Part shown: piece by piece, positions 9,566-17,217 of the stretch | Position numbering within the stretch: the stretch's first letter is position 1 | Layout: every line of letters begins with the position of its first letter | DNA from: Thermincola carboxydiphila | GTDB lineage: Bacteria > Bacillota > Thermincolia > Thermincolales > UBA2595 | Direction: 5' to 3' | DNA: 64,000 bases | NCBI GenBank assembly: GCA_016841045.1 | Contig: JAENZX010000001.1 | Coordinates: 329,541 to 393,540, forward strand | Program-made: the position numbers and the translations under genes | The notes under the pieces: generated by a model | The model's input: the letters and a program-made list of their open reading frames with translations, nothing else | The model's database searches: none | What the model was told of the DNA's origin: nothing

Positions 9566-9754
9566 CTACTTTTTCATTTTTTCTGACAATAATTCTCCAC
9601 CTACTCCCACATTATCCGGGGAACTTTCTTTAATCAATACAGTAAAAGCTTCCTTTGGAAAATTCAAGATTTGTGAAGCGGTGTCTGTAAATTCCTTAAC
9701 TAGTTGTGACTTTTGGTCCTTTGTCATTTGTGGTCCTTCTAAAATAATGTATGG
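9566..9754 (-). CDS. 4-oxalocrotonate tautomerase family protein
   Basis: 62 residues. The ATG at 9754, with AAGGAGGG 11 bases upstream, gives Met-Pro-Tyr-Ile-Ile; Pro, exposed as residue 1, is the catalytic base of this family. Length and the pattern LEGPQMTKDQKSQLV and FTVLIKE match the small hexameric tautomerases that interconvert enol and keto acids, often in aromatic breakdown. The open frame reaches 9850, but that start would bury the catalytic proline. Single-gene unit with its own terminator. Confidence 0.9.
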   Translation of the reverse strand, partial: PYIILEGPQMTKDQKSQLVKEFTDTASQILNFPKEAFTVLIKESSPDNVGVGGELLSEKMKK

Positions 9755-10148
9755 CATCTTTAAAATATCCCTCCTTCCTCCATTGTTCCATAACGGACTT
9801 AATATAAAGACCGCATTTGGAACACTTATTTTAGGGACTCTAACAATCATTTCCCATTAATATAATTGAATTATACTCTTGTATAATATGCAAGTTAATT
9901 TTTCAACTAACGTAATTATTTTTTTAGAGGTTTTAGATTAGATTATTTTTTTCAATCTTTGAGTTGTAAAAAAGGTCTGTTTATGCATTAATTTGTCATA
10001 AACAGGCCTTTTCACAATAATCATTATCTAGAAGCATTTTTTGACACAAAACTCTCTGAATTCCCACATTCACTTATATGGGAGGAGGTGTCGTATCCAA
10101 ACAAGTTCAGGACAAACTATCAATTTGGAATGATTGAAGGTGATGCTG
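9755..10148. other. Intergenic region with an orphan hairpin
   Basis: Holds the tautomerase ribosome site, AT-rich sequence and a strong hairpin at 9966-10013 (AAAAGGTCTGTTTATG against CATAAACAGGCCTTTT). On the minus strand it ends in TTTTTTTAC, so it reads as a minus-strand terminator, yet no gene precedes it on that strand. A good AGGAGGTG at 10083-10090 also has no frame behind it. Nothing else recognised. Confidence 0.5.
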
Positions 10149-11642
10149 ATGTTTTTAATGTTTCATCATGACTTGCGAAAAATAATGATTGTCATGACTT
10201 TAAGTGTTGTGTTGGTACTCGGCTTTTCTCAAGCTGTATTAGCTGCTGATTATAACATCCTATCATGGGATAGTTTTACCCCGGCAAATGGAACTAAAGT
10301 CACATCTACTACAGTTAGCGTAACAGCAAAAACTACAGATTGGGACAGCATCGCTGCAGGATCAATGAAAATGTACATTGACAACAGCCTGGTTTCGGCT
10401 CAGTCTACTTTGACAGATGGCGAGGGCGGTGGAGGATGAGAACCCGCATACACAGTTCCCCGTGTTTATGGGAACATAAGTTATACCGCCACAAACCTTT
10501 CCGAAGGAACCCATACTGTTAAAGTTGAAGTAAAAGACGACCTCGGTAATTTATATTCCAGGACGAATACCTTTTCCGTAGACCTTTCGCCAATCGTAAC
10601 AGCAAACCCATCAAGCTGCGGGTTTAGTACTCCTATCTCTGTATCTCTAACCGCTAATAAAATTGCGACTATCTACTATACCACCAACGGAACAAGTCCT
10701 ACTACAAATAGCCCTGTATATAATGAGCCCATAACCTTAAACAGTACCACTACTTTAAAATACTTTGCTGTTGACTCGACTGGAAAAGCCTCTGCTGTCA
10801 ATTCAGAGACCTATACCTACGACCCCCTGACTCCTTCGATTACCGCAACACCTGATCAGGGCATCTTCTATGGAGAGTTAAAGGTAACTTTAACAGCTAA
10901 CAAAACCTGCACAATTTACTATACTATAGACGGCATCACTCCAACCACTACAAGTCCAATTTATAGCTCCCCTATTTATTTAAGCAAAACCAGTACATTA
11001 AAATTTTTTGGGAGGGACAGCATAGGTAATCAAACAGGTATTTATATCAAGGATTACTCAATTAAAAAAATAATTAATGAACAAATTGGCCCGGCATGCC
11101 AAACCTGCCATGATGCTGAAGCACATGATACTGACAATGTTAAAGCCAATCATCCAACAGTTGACTGCCAATCCTGCCACAGCACAACGCAACCGGACAA
11201 ACGAGCAGCAATGTCTTATTCCCTGGGCTGCTCAGGATGTCATACCCATGCACATGCCCAGAGTTTTTCCTACCAATTCCCGGCTCAGATCCCCAAATAT
11301 CCCGATTTCAACTGGGCCCCACCTGCACCTTATTCGATCTACAAAGGTGACGCATGGACTCTTCAAAACGGAGTGGTTTACGACTATGACATGGTTGTTT
11401 ATACTAACTGGAGAAAAGATGTCACTAAAGAACAGCTCCTAAACTGGTACAAAGAGAAACTCACCCAGTACGGCTGGCAATATGATATTTATAACACAGA
11501 AACATCTGATTATTTTAAACTAGTCTCACGCAGTACCAATCCCGGCCTTTACAGAAGGGCGACCATATGGGCTTACAGCGACAGTACCAAGGGTTGGGCC
11601 GTAAGAATAATATATGGTTCATCAGCAGGACCCCTTCCTTAA
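10149..11642 (+). CDS. Exported triheme c-type cytochrome with in-frame UGA (candidate selenoprotein)
   Basis: One frame runs from ATG 10149 (AAGGTG six bases upstream) to TAA at 11640-11642, interrupted only by TGA at 10437-10439; 497 residues if read through, with the UGA at codon 97. Signal peptide about residues 5-31 (VVLVLGFSQAVLA, cleavage after AVLA). Then an Ig-like domain with a glycine-rich loop (TDGEGGGG-UGA-EPAYTV), two chitobiase-type C-terminal repeats (ATIYYTTNGTSPTT and CTIYYTIDGITPTT), three heme motifs (CQTCH, CQSCH, CSGCH) and a C-terminal domain of about 140 residues. The protein reads equally well on both sides of the stop, and a hairpin fitting bacterial SECIS rules follows. 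It is either a selenoprotein or a gene with a recent nonsense mutation or sequencing error. Confidence 0.7.
10455..10475 (+). promoter_or_regulatory. SECIS-like hairpin after cytochrome UGA
   Basis: GTTCCC pairs with GGGAAC (6 bp) around CGTGTTTAT, with the loop starting 22 bases after the UGA and G in its second position. This satisfies the usual bacterial SECIS spacing and loop rule but is simple enough to occur by chance. Confidence 0.4.
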
Positions 11643-11649
11643 TAAATAA

Positions 11650-11694
11650 AGCAAAACAGTAGCCCTCTGACAGAGCGGCTACTGTTTTACTTTA
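11650..11694 (+). terminator. Terminator of the cytochrome gene
   Basis: AAAACAGTAGCC / GGCTACTGTTTT stem with a CTCTGACAGAG-type loop and a T-rich end, just after the stop codon. Confidence 0.9.
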
Positions 11695-11798
11695 TTATTA
11701 ATTTTATTAAAATAGATCAATTAAAAGCTTAAACACTATTACCTCTTAACTCCTGTATTAAGAATGAATCTTTGTGGATAGACTTATTATCTACGTAA

Positions 11799-11966
11799 TC
11801 ATTGATGCCTGCCTTCAGGGCTAAACTCATCCTCGTCGACTTTAAATGTAATTACAAGATAATCCCCGCATTCTGGGGATCCCATGGTTCCTTCACCATC
11901 AGGATTTTCTATTCTACGTAAATTACGAGGATTTTGAAAGTGGTCCAAAACTTTATCCGAGTACAA
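11799..11966 (-). pseudogene. Truncated NifU/IscU-type Fe-S scaffold remnant
   Basis: A 55-codon frame on the minus strand from TTG 11966 (GGAGG upstream) to TGA 11799. It reads YSDKVLDHFQNPRNL, then GEGTMGSPECGDYLVI. This is the N-terminal third of a NifU/IscU scaffold, including the first cluster Cys. Homology stops near residue 46, and the other two ligand cysteines of the family are missing; the last residues (FSPEGRHQ) do not match. A broken gene or a retained short domain. The rest of 11643-12125 holds the cytochrome terminator and a hairpin at about 12075-12102, nothing else recognised. Confidence 0.75.
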
Positions 11967-12125
11967 AACCGCTCCTCCCCTCCAGTATGGACAACTTATT
12001 TTAAATCGGCTCTATCCTTGTGCCAATATCCACGGGCTTGCCAAAATAGACTGATGATGTGACCAGCCCAACCCTCTAAAGCAATGTGCGCTCTAGAAGG
12101 TTATTAGTTATCTAAGTTATTCAAT

Positions 12126-12485
12126 TTAATGTCCACATTCCCCATGGTGCTGGTGCTCATGACAGACAGCACCGGTTGACTTCAGCGTACCCTTTAGATA
12201 TGCTACAGTAGCAGCCTTTGCTTCACCTGTCGCTCCTGTAATTACTTCTATACCCTTTTCATTAAAAATCTCGATAGCACCGCCACCCATACCTCCTGAA
12301 ATGACTACATTGACTCCCATGTCATTTAAGAAGTTAGGCAGAAAACCTGGTCTATGTCCTGGATTTGCTATTGATTCACTTTTAATTATCTGGTTGTTTT
12401 CAGCTTCGAATATATTGAAGTTAATACAGTGCCCAAAGTGCTCTGCAACCTTTACATTTTCACTTGCTACTGCAATTTTAATCAT
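12126..12485 (-). CDS. NifX/NifB-type cofactor-binding protein
   Basis: 119 residues of the dinitrogenase iron-molybdenum cofactor biosynthesis fold (IKIAVASENVKVAEHFGHC at the start, GGMGGGAIEIFNEKGIEVI in the middle). Small proteins of this family carry Mo/Fe-S clusters in trans. The C-terminus CHEHQHHGECGH is a metal-ligand-rich tail. Start ATG with GGAGGG upstream. Last intact gene of the ORP-like cluster, 66 bases after the second MinD-like ATPase. Confidence 0.9.
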   Translation of the reverse strand: MIKIAVASENVKVAEHFGHCINFNIFEAENNQIIKSESIANPGHRPGFLPNFLNDMGVNVVISGGMGGGAIEIFNEKGIEVITGATGEAKAATVAYLKGTLKSTGAVCHEHQHHGECGH

Positions 12486-12551
12486 TTCCTTTTCCCTCCA
12501 TGTTTTCTAAAATTATTGCAACTGGATTGAGCCAGCTACCATCAAAAAGCT

Positions 12552-13412
12552 CTATAAAAGTAGTCTCATCGTCTTATCGAATACTTTTCTCAAGGCATGT
12601 CCTGATGAACAGTCAATATCAACTATGGTCTGTCCGTTGTTGATTGCTTTGACTGCATCTGGATCAAAAGGTATCCTACCCGCAATAGGAATTCCTCTTG
12701 TTTGGCAGAACTTCTCTATCATTTTTGTATTTGCATGGTTGGTATCGAATTTATTGATACAAACAACTATATTTGTCTGAAAGGTCTCTGCAGTTTTTAT
12801 GATACGTTCCATGTCACTGATACCAGATATAGATGGCTCCGCTACAATCAGAACCATGTCAACACCGCTTAAGGACGCTATGACCGGGCAGCCTATTCCC
12901 GGAGACCCATCAATAATTGCCATATTTGCATCAATCGCTGTTGCTCTCATTTGTTTTTTCACTTCGGTAACCAGCTTCCCTGAAGTCCCACTTCCCATTT
13001 TAAGCTGGGCTGTTGAAAACACTTTTCCCCCGTCATGATACAGTATCAATTCTCCTGCCGCATCAGGTTTTAAATAAACGGCTTCCACAGGGCAAACAGC
13101 TTCACAGACTCCACACCCTTCACAGGAATAAGAATCCACCTTATAAACTTTATCCGCAGAGATTGCGTCAAAACGGCAGTTTTGTCTACACAGACCACAT
13201 GCTATGCATACTTCAGGATTAATTTCTGCCTTGGGAAGACCATAATAATTTGTGCGCTTCGGGTCCGATGACTGGTTAATAATAAGGTGAAGGTTAGGTG
13301 CATCCACATCACAATCCGCAAACGACTGTGCACCGGAAAGCTTAATAAATGCACTGGCTATTGTCGTTTTCCCTGTTCCGCCCTTGCCGCTAAGGACTAG
13401 TAGCTGTTTCAC
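12552..13412 (-). CDS. MinD/Mrp-type ATPase with inserted 2x[4Fe-4S] ferredoxin domain (B)
   Basis: 286 residues. A deviant Walker A (SGKGGTGKTT) at residues 8-17, then an inserted ferredoxin module with CIACGLCRQNC and CEGCGVCEAVC at about 68-112, then Walker-type DGSPGIGCPV and the ATPase remainder. GTG start with GGAGG, overlapping the end of ATPase A by 23 bases. Such ATPases occur as pairs in the orange-protein (ORP) gene clusters of Desulfovibrio and relatives, where they act with NifX-like proteins. Assembly or reduction of a metal-sulfur cofactor is the likely role. Confidence 0.93.
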   Translation of the reverse strand: MKQLLVLSGKGGTGKTTIASAFIKLSGAQSFADCDVDAPNLHLIINQSSDPKRTNYYGLPKAEINPEVCIACGLCRQNCRFDAISADKVYKVDSYSCEGCGVCEAVCPVEAVYLKPDAAGELILYHDGGKVFSTAQLKMGSGTSGKLVTEVKKQMRATAIDANMAIIDGSPGIGCPVIASLSGVDMVLIVAEPSISGISDMERIIKTAETFQTNIVVCINKFDTNHANTKMIEKFCQTRGIPIAGRIPFDPDAVKAINNGQTIVDIDCSSGHALRKVFDKTMRLLL

Positions 13413-14250
13413 ACCGCACCTCCTTAATCACCGTTTGAAGCAGGGAAGAGAACATAGTGTCATACTTGTTACTTTCTCTTGCTGCTATTTGTGCACTTGA
13501 ATTCAGCGACCCAAGTTCATTGTCAAAAGGGATTTTGCTTAAAATTTTAATACCCTTTTCCAAACAGAATTTTTCTGCCGGGTTCTCTTCATCCATACAT
13601 TTGTTAAGAACAATGCCATATGGTTTACCAAATAATCTGACCAATTCATAAACCATGTTAAGGTTATGAACACCAAATAGTGTCGGTTCCGCTACCAGAA
13701 TGCAATAATCAGCATCCTTGATACTTTCCATGACTATGCATGCACTGCCGGGAGGGCAATCAATAAAAGTCGGCCTGTCCTTCTCAAACCTGTTTTGTTT
13801 CAGCAGTTTCTTAATGATGGGGATGCCTGAGGCTTCCCCGGTGTTCATTATTCCTGTATTAACAGTTACTTGATCTGAAGTACCTTCTTGAATCTTCCCA
13901 ATAAACTTTTCTTTCTCTGATAATGCTTTTTCAGGGCAAACTAATATGCATCCTCCGCAGGAATGGCAGACCTCTTCAAAAACAATGGGTTTATCTTTAA
14001 TATAGGCCAACGCATTATATTTACAAAAATCAACGCATTTGCGGCATCCATTGCAAAGCTTATCATCAATCGTTGGAATCTTGACCTCAATCTCTTCCTC
14101 CTGGACATCCTCAGGTTTAAAAAACAAATACCCATTTGGCTCCTCTACATCGCAGTCTATATATGTAGAATTTTTAGCCACTGCAGCCAAATTCACCGAT
14201 ACTAATGTTTTTCCTGTGCCGCCCTTGCCGCTTAGCACAGCTACCTTCAT
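13390..14250 (-). CDS. MinD/Mrp-type ATPase with inserted 2x[4Fe-4S] ferredoxin domain (A)
   Basis: 286 residues from the ATG at 14250, which has GGGGGC upstream and lies two bases past the previous stop; the frame extends to 14283 only inside the neighbouring gene. P-loop SGKGGTGKTLVS at the start, ferredoxin insert with CNGCRKCVDFC and CHSCGGCILVC near residues 65-105, and switch-type DCPPGSACIV. Paralogous to ATPase B, and the two probably form a heterodimer. Confidence 0.93.
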   Translation of the reverse strand: MKVAVLSGKGGTGKTLVSVNLAAVAKNSTYIDCDVEEPNGYLFFKPEDVQEEEIEVKIPTIDDKLCNGCRKCVDFCKYNALAYIKDKPIVFEEVCHSCGGCILVCPEKALSEKEKFIGKIQEGTSDQVTVNTGIMNTGEASGIPIIKKLLKQNRFEKDRPTFIDCPPGSACIVMESIKDADYCILVAEPTLFGVHNLNMVYELVRLFGKPYGIVLNKCMDEENPAEKFCLEKGIKILSKIPFDNELGSLNSSAQIAARESNKYDTMFSSLLQTVIKEVRCETATSP

Positions 14251-14251
14251 A

Positions 14252-14620
14252 TTATTTGCCCCCGTGGTGATGGAATCCAGCATGAATTTCTTTTAGCAAA
14301 GATAGTTTCCCCTCGATAAAAGCATTAATATTGTCGTTGGCAAAGCCAGTAATTGACTTATATATTCTGATATCGGCGGCTTTAATCACCTCGGCTGCAT
14401 TTTCACCACATCTGGGGGTAAGTAAAGCCTCTACATGGTTGTCTACAACTGTCTGTGCCGCTTTGATTCCTGAACCACCCTGGCTGGCTGATGCGCTGTT
14501 ATCTAAAAATATACTTTCCTTTGTTTCAGTATCGTAAATAAGAAAATAGGGTGTACGTCCAAAAGATATACATACACTAGTTTCAATGGATTTGTCATCT
14601 ACCGGGATTGCAATTTTCAA
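14252..14620 (-). CDS. NifX/NifB-type cofactor-binding protein
   Basis: 122 residues: KIAIPVDDKSIETSVCISFGR at the start, LDNSASASQGGSGIKAAQ, LTPRCGENAAEV, His-rich end (HAGFHHHGGK). TTG start with GAGGAGG nine bases upstream. First gene of a four-gene unit with both ATPases and the last NifX-like protein, driven by the promoter at 14776-14812. Likely carries the cluster handled by the ATPases; chemistry is inferred from ORP-type systems. Confidence 0.9.
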   Translation of the reverse strand: MKIAIPVDDKSIETSVCISFGRTPYFLIYDTETKESIFLDNSASASQGGSGIKAAQTVVDNHVEALLTPRCGENAAEVIKAADIRIYKSITGFANDNINAFIEGKLSLLKEIHAGFHHHGGK

Positions 14621-14654
14621 TTAGGTATCCTCCTCTTTGTTCATTTACTAAATA

Positions 14655-14755
14655 CTGCGAGTTTTTTCCTTGCATTATTGCCCTAAACGTTTGTTCGTGG
14701 CAATACGCGTTGGGCCGGCACACTTTTCCTGATCGAAACCTTCGCCTCCTTACAG
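14655..14755 (-). pseudogene. Decayed DUF134 gene fragment
   Basis: This stretch aligns by eye with the intact DUF134 gene around 15595-15695: the shared runs TTTGTTCGTG / GGTTGTTCGTG and GGCACACTTTTCCTG occur in the same order and strand. It has no open frame. It is a remnant of a second copy of the regulator, and the promoter upstream of it (14752-14812) resembles the one upstream of the intact gene. The copy therefore brought its promoter along and now drives the NifX/ATPase unit. Confidence 0.75.
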
Positions 14756-14812
14756 TTTGTGACATATGTCATTTATAATTCTTATTATATACAGTTTGCG
14801 GCATATGTCAAT
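14752..14812 (-). promoter_or_regulatory. Promoter and twin palindromic boxes of the NifX/ATPase operon
   Basis: Minus strand: TTGACA, 16 bases, TATAAT. The -35 overlaps a TTGACATATGCCG box, and a second, perfect palindrome TGACATATGTCA lies downstream at 14759-14770. The same box overlaps the -35 of the DUF134 gene, suggesting a shared operator. The rest of 14813-14935 shows nothing recognisable. Confidence 0.75.
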
Positions 14813-14935
14813 AAAAGCTTGAAATATTTTTCTATAATGGTAACCCACTTACAGAAAAACACCGCCGATCAAGGGGTAGTGCCCTTAACAAGCGGTCAGA
14901 TCAAACCTGTATGCTGCTGTATAGTATCGATGGTT

Positions 14936-15355
14936 CTACGAAACCTTATTAATTGTTTTCAATTCTCCCTTGATAAATAAGCGAATTACATTTTCTACCG
15001 AACCTTTAGCCCCGGTAATCACACTAATGCCGTTGGAATTCAACATCTCAATTTCTTTTTTGCTAATCCCTCCGGTTACAACACAATCCACATTTTTTAT
15101 TTCCATGAAGTCAGGCATGAAATCGGAGATATGTACAGGATTATTAATGAACTGCCGGGATATAACCTGTTGTTCAGCTACATTGACTATACAGAATTTT
15201 TCGCAGCGCCCGAATTGCCGCGATACGTTGGTACCTTCCATAGAAATAGCTATTCTTTTTAGATCAGCCGGTGACCTTAATCCTGCTGCTTTTCTTCTGG
15301 GTAAATCCCCTTTCTCTTGAGTTTTCTTAACTACTAATTCCTTGTCTTTTAACAT
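14936..15355 (-). CDS. NifX/NifB-type protein with N-terminal extension
   Basis: 139 residues. Residues 1-32 are a Lys/Arg-rich extension (VVKKTQEKGDLPRRKAAG); from about 33 the NifX fold follows (RIAISMEGTNVSRQFGRCEKF, VVTGGISKKEIEML, ISVITGAKGSVENV). ATG with GGAGG eight bases upstream. It lies between the DUF134 regulator and its decayed copy, so a duplication has split the cluster. No His-rich tail, unlike its two paralogues. Confidence 0.88.
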   Translation of the reverse strand: MLKDKELVVKKTQEKGDLPRRKAAGLRSPADLKRIAISMEGTNVSRQFGRCEKFCIVNVAEQQVISRQFINNPVHISDFMPDFMEIKNVDCVVTGGISKKEIEMLNSNGISVITGAKGSVENVIRLFIKGELKTINKVS

Positions 15356-15382
15356 TTAACAAACCTCCATTCATAATTAAAT

Positions 15383-15408
15383 AAGGCCAGCATATACATG
15401 CTGGCCTC
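15383..15408 (-). terminator. Hairpin between DUF134 and NifX-like genes
   Basis: Perfect GGCCAGCAT / ATGCTGGCC stem with a GTAT loop, followed on the minus strand by TTATTTAATT. Probably a weak terminator that lowers read-through from the regulator gene. Confidence 0.7.
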
Positions 15409-15472
15409 TGGACTCTAAGTCTCCGGACTCCTTATAATTCTCTCTTCTTTTAGGGCAGGTGCCATCTTTTAA

Positions 15473-15826
15473 TTAGTCTTTACCACACCTGCGCCTGCGA
15501 CAACCTCCTCCTCCACAGCCTTTCCCAAAGCCATCGCACAGCCGGTATTCACCACCTTCAATCCACAACACTTTTCCATTTACTAAAGACTCGGCAAGTT
15601 TTTTTCTGGCCTCATTATATATCCCCTGAACGGTTGTTCGTGCAATATTCATCTGGCTGGCACACTTTTCCTGGGTGAAGCCTTCTAAGTCAATGAGTCT
15701 TATAGTCTCATATTCGTCAACTGTCATAATGACATAATTATCTGCATTGGCTGTTGAATCAAGAGGCCCAAATCGGCTGCTTTCAGGTAAACCGCAAACT
15801 TTTCTCCATTTTCTTGGTCTTGGCAA
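15473..15826 (-). CDS. DUF134-family DNA-binding regulator
   Basis: 117 residues. MPRPRKWRKVC at the N-terminus and a sigma-like helix-turn-helix (TQEKCASQMNIARTTVQGIY, about 69-88) are the DUF134 signature; the tail CGGGGCRRRRCGK is Cys/Arg-rich and may bind metal. TTG start with GAGGTG eight bases upstream. The promoter lies right behind the gene start and contains the box shared with the downstream operon. By position it should control the NifX/MinD cluster; this is inference. Confidence 0.9.
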   Translation of the reverse strand: MPRPRKWRKVCGLPESSRFGPLDSTANADNYVIMTVDEYETIRLIDLEGFTQEKCASQMNIARTTVQGIYNEARKKLAESLVNGKVLWIEGGEYRLCDGFGKGCGGGGCRRRRCGKD

Positions 15827-15844
15827 AAATCTGTCACCTCAATT

Positions 15845-15885
15845 CTTATTATATATTATAAACTGTTTTCGGCATATGTCAATAA
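15845..15885 (-). promoter_or_regulatory. DUF134 promoter with palindromic box
   Basis: Minus strand TTGACA, 16 bases, TATAAT. The -35 lies within TTGACATATGCCG, identical to the box at 14796-14808. A near-consensus SigA promoter with a likely operator over the -35. Confidence 0.78.
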
Positions 15886-16060
15886 ACATTTTCCATTCTT
15901 CTCAAAATAGGTAACTCATTTCGCAAGAAAGAACGTACTCAAAAGTTCAAATTTTGTTCACAATTTCCCCACATCCTGTAAACAACCATCTGCTACAATA
16001 TGTAGTAGAAGATTAAACATAGATTGATACTCTGAACATCAGTAGAAGGGAGGTGAGTAT

Positions 16061-16645
16061 ATGAAAATGGGTGCCAAAATAATTCTTGGTGCTGGACTAG
16101 TAGCTGCTGTTTCCCTTGCTTCTTTTTCGATAGCTACAGCCAGTTTCAAGGGACAGCCTACCGTACCCGCGGCTTCAGCCGAAACTGTTTCTTTCCAAGA
16201 TCAGGGCCAAAACCAGTTTGATAATAATATGTGTCAAAACCTAAAAGAATCTGATCCCACTGCATACAAGGAAATGCTGGATTTAATGAACAGTCCTGAA
16301 GTGAAAAAAGTTCTGGATAGCAGTGAAATCGGCCGCAAAATGTACCAAGCCATGCAGGATGAAGATTTTTCCTATATGCAGCAGCTGATGAAGGATCCCA
16401 AAGCCCGCCAGGAAATGTTCAAGCTTATGGAACAACCGGCTATTAAGGAAATTATGCAGTCCATGCATAACAGTGAAAGCATGCAAAGAATGCACAATAG
16501 TGAAGGCATGCAAAATATGCACGAAAATATGATGAAAGACCCGCAAATGCAAAAAGCCCACGAAGCCATGCATAGTGGTGGCGGGATGTCAGGTATGATG
16601 GGTGGCAGTACTACTACTCAGAATACCTTCGGACAATCAATCTAA
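16061..16645 (+). CDS. Exported Met/His-rich protein, likely copper-binding
   Basis: 194 residues. Signal peptide of about 30 residues (IILGAGLVAAVSLASFSIATA). The mature part is helical with repeats of LMNSPEVKKVLDSS and MKDPKARQEMFK type. The last 60 residues are Met/His-rich (SMQRMHNSEGMQNMHENM, HEAMHSGGGMSGMMGG), typical of extracytoplasmic Cu(I) ligands. GGGAGGTGAGTAT precedes the ATG. Convergent with the copA operon. No named family recognised; copper binding is inferred from composition and neighbourhood. Confidence 0.8.
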   Translation: MKMGAKIILGAGLVAAVSLASFSIATASFKGQPTVPAASAETVSFQDQGQNQFDNNMCQNLKESDPTAYKEMLDLMNSPEVKKVLDSSEIGRKMYQAMQDEDFSYMQQLMKDPKARQEMFKLMEQPAIKEIMQSMHNSESMQRMHNSEGMQNMHENMMKDPQMQKAHEAMHSGGGMSGMMGGSTTTQNTFGQSI

Positions 16646-16661
16646 ATCGAATAATAAAGAA

Positions 16662-16713
16662 ACAGGGGTGTCGCAAAACTACTTTTCAAGTAGTAAGCGA
16701 TACCCCCTTTTCT
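16662..16713. terminator. Bidirectional terminator between copper genes
   Basis: Long hairpin: GGGGTGTCGC pairs with GCGATACCCC, with an inner ACTACTT / AAGTAGT. T-rich on the plus side and moderately so on the minus side, so it can serve both convergent units. Confidence 0.88.
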
Positions 16714-16733
16714 TGACAGGAAACCTAACCTAG

Positions 16734-16976
16734 TTAATGGCAGCAGCCTCCTTTTGTATTTTGCTTTTTGTCCTGCCCTTCAGTATGATGACCGTTGGCT
16801 AGATGTTTTCCCTCATCATCGTGACTTTCATCGCTCATGTGTTTACTATGATCATTCTGTCCACTGTGACCGTTTTGTCTGCCATGACCACCACAGCATC
16901 CTCCTCTTCTCATCATAAAAAACATTACTACACCAAGCAATATCCAGGAACCATAAGTCTGTAGAACAGCCTCCAT
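16734..16976 (-). CDS. Small membrane protein with His/Cys-rich tail
   Basis: 80 residues. One membrane helix near the start (SWILLGVVMFFMM), then RRGGCCGGHGRQ and a polar tail with about ten His and a terminal GGCCH. AAAGGGGATC precedes the ATG. Third gene of the copA unit. Resembles the small DUF2933-like or His-rich proteins that accompany copper exporters; probably a metal-binding accessory. Confidence 0.8.
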   Translation of the reverse strand: MEAVLQTYGSWILLGVVMFFMMRRGGCCGGHGRQNGHSGQNDHSKHMSDESHDDEGKHLANGHHTEGQDKKQNTKGGCCH

Positions 16977-17005
16977 ACTAAGATCCCCTTTCGTTTTACT
17001 TCAGA

Positions 17006-17203
17006 TTAGTTATACTTTTTCTTAATCCAGGGAATGATTATAGGCATTGTAATGATCATACTTAGTATGAACACCCATACTGTACCCCCGAATCTGGCAA
17101 TCCGGTCATAACCACTGGTTACCAGAAAAAATGCCAGAGCCAGAGTCAGAGAAATACCGGTATACCAAAAAGCGCTAACTGCTGATATTTTGTGCTCATT
17201 CAT
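17006..17203 (-). CDS. Two-helix membrane protein of unknown function
   Basis: 65 residues with two hydrophobic segments (FWYTGISLTLALAFFLV and VWVFILSMIITMPIIIP) and basic ends. The ATG at 17203 has AAAGGAGGG seven bases upstream, and that site overlaps the copA stop region, so translation is coupled. Not recognised beyond its copper-operon location. Confidence 0.78.
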   Translation of the reverse strand: MNEHKISAVSAFWYTGISLTLALAFFLVTSGYDRIARFGGTVWVFILSMIITMPIIIPWIKKKYN

Positions 17204-17217
17204 AACCAAACCCTCCT

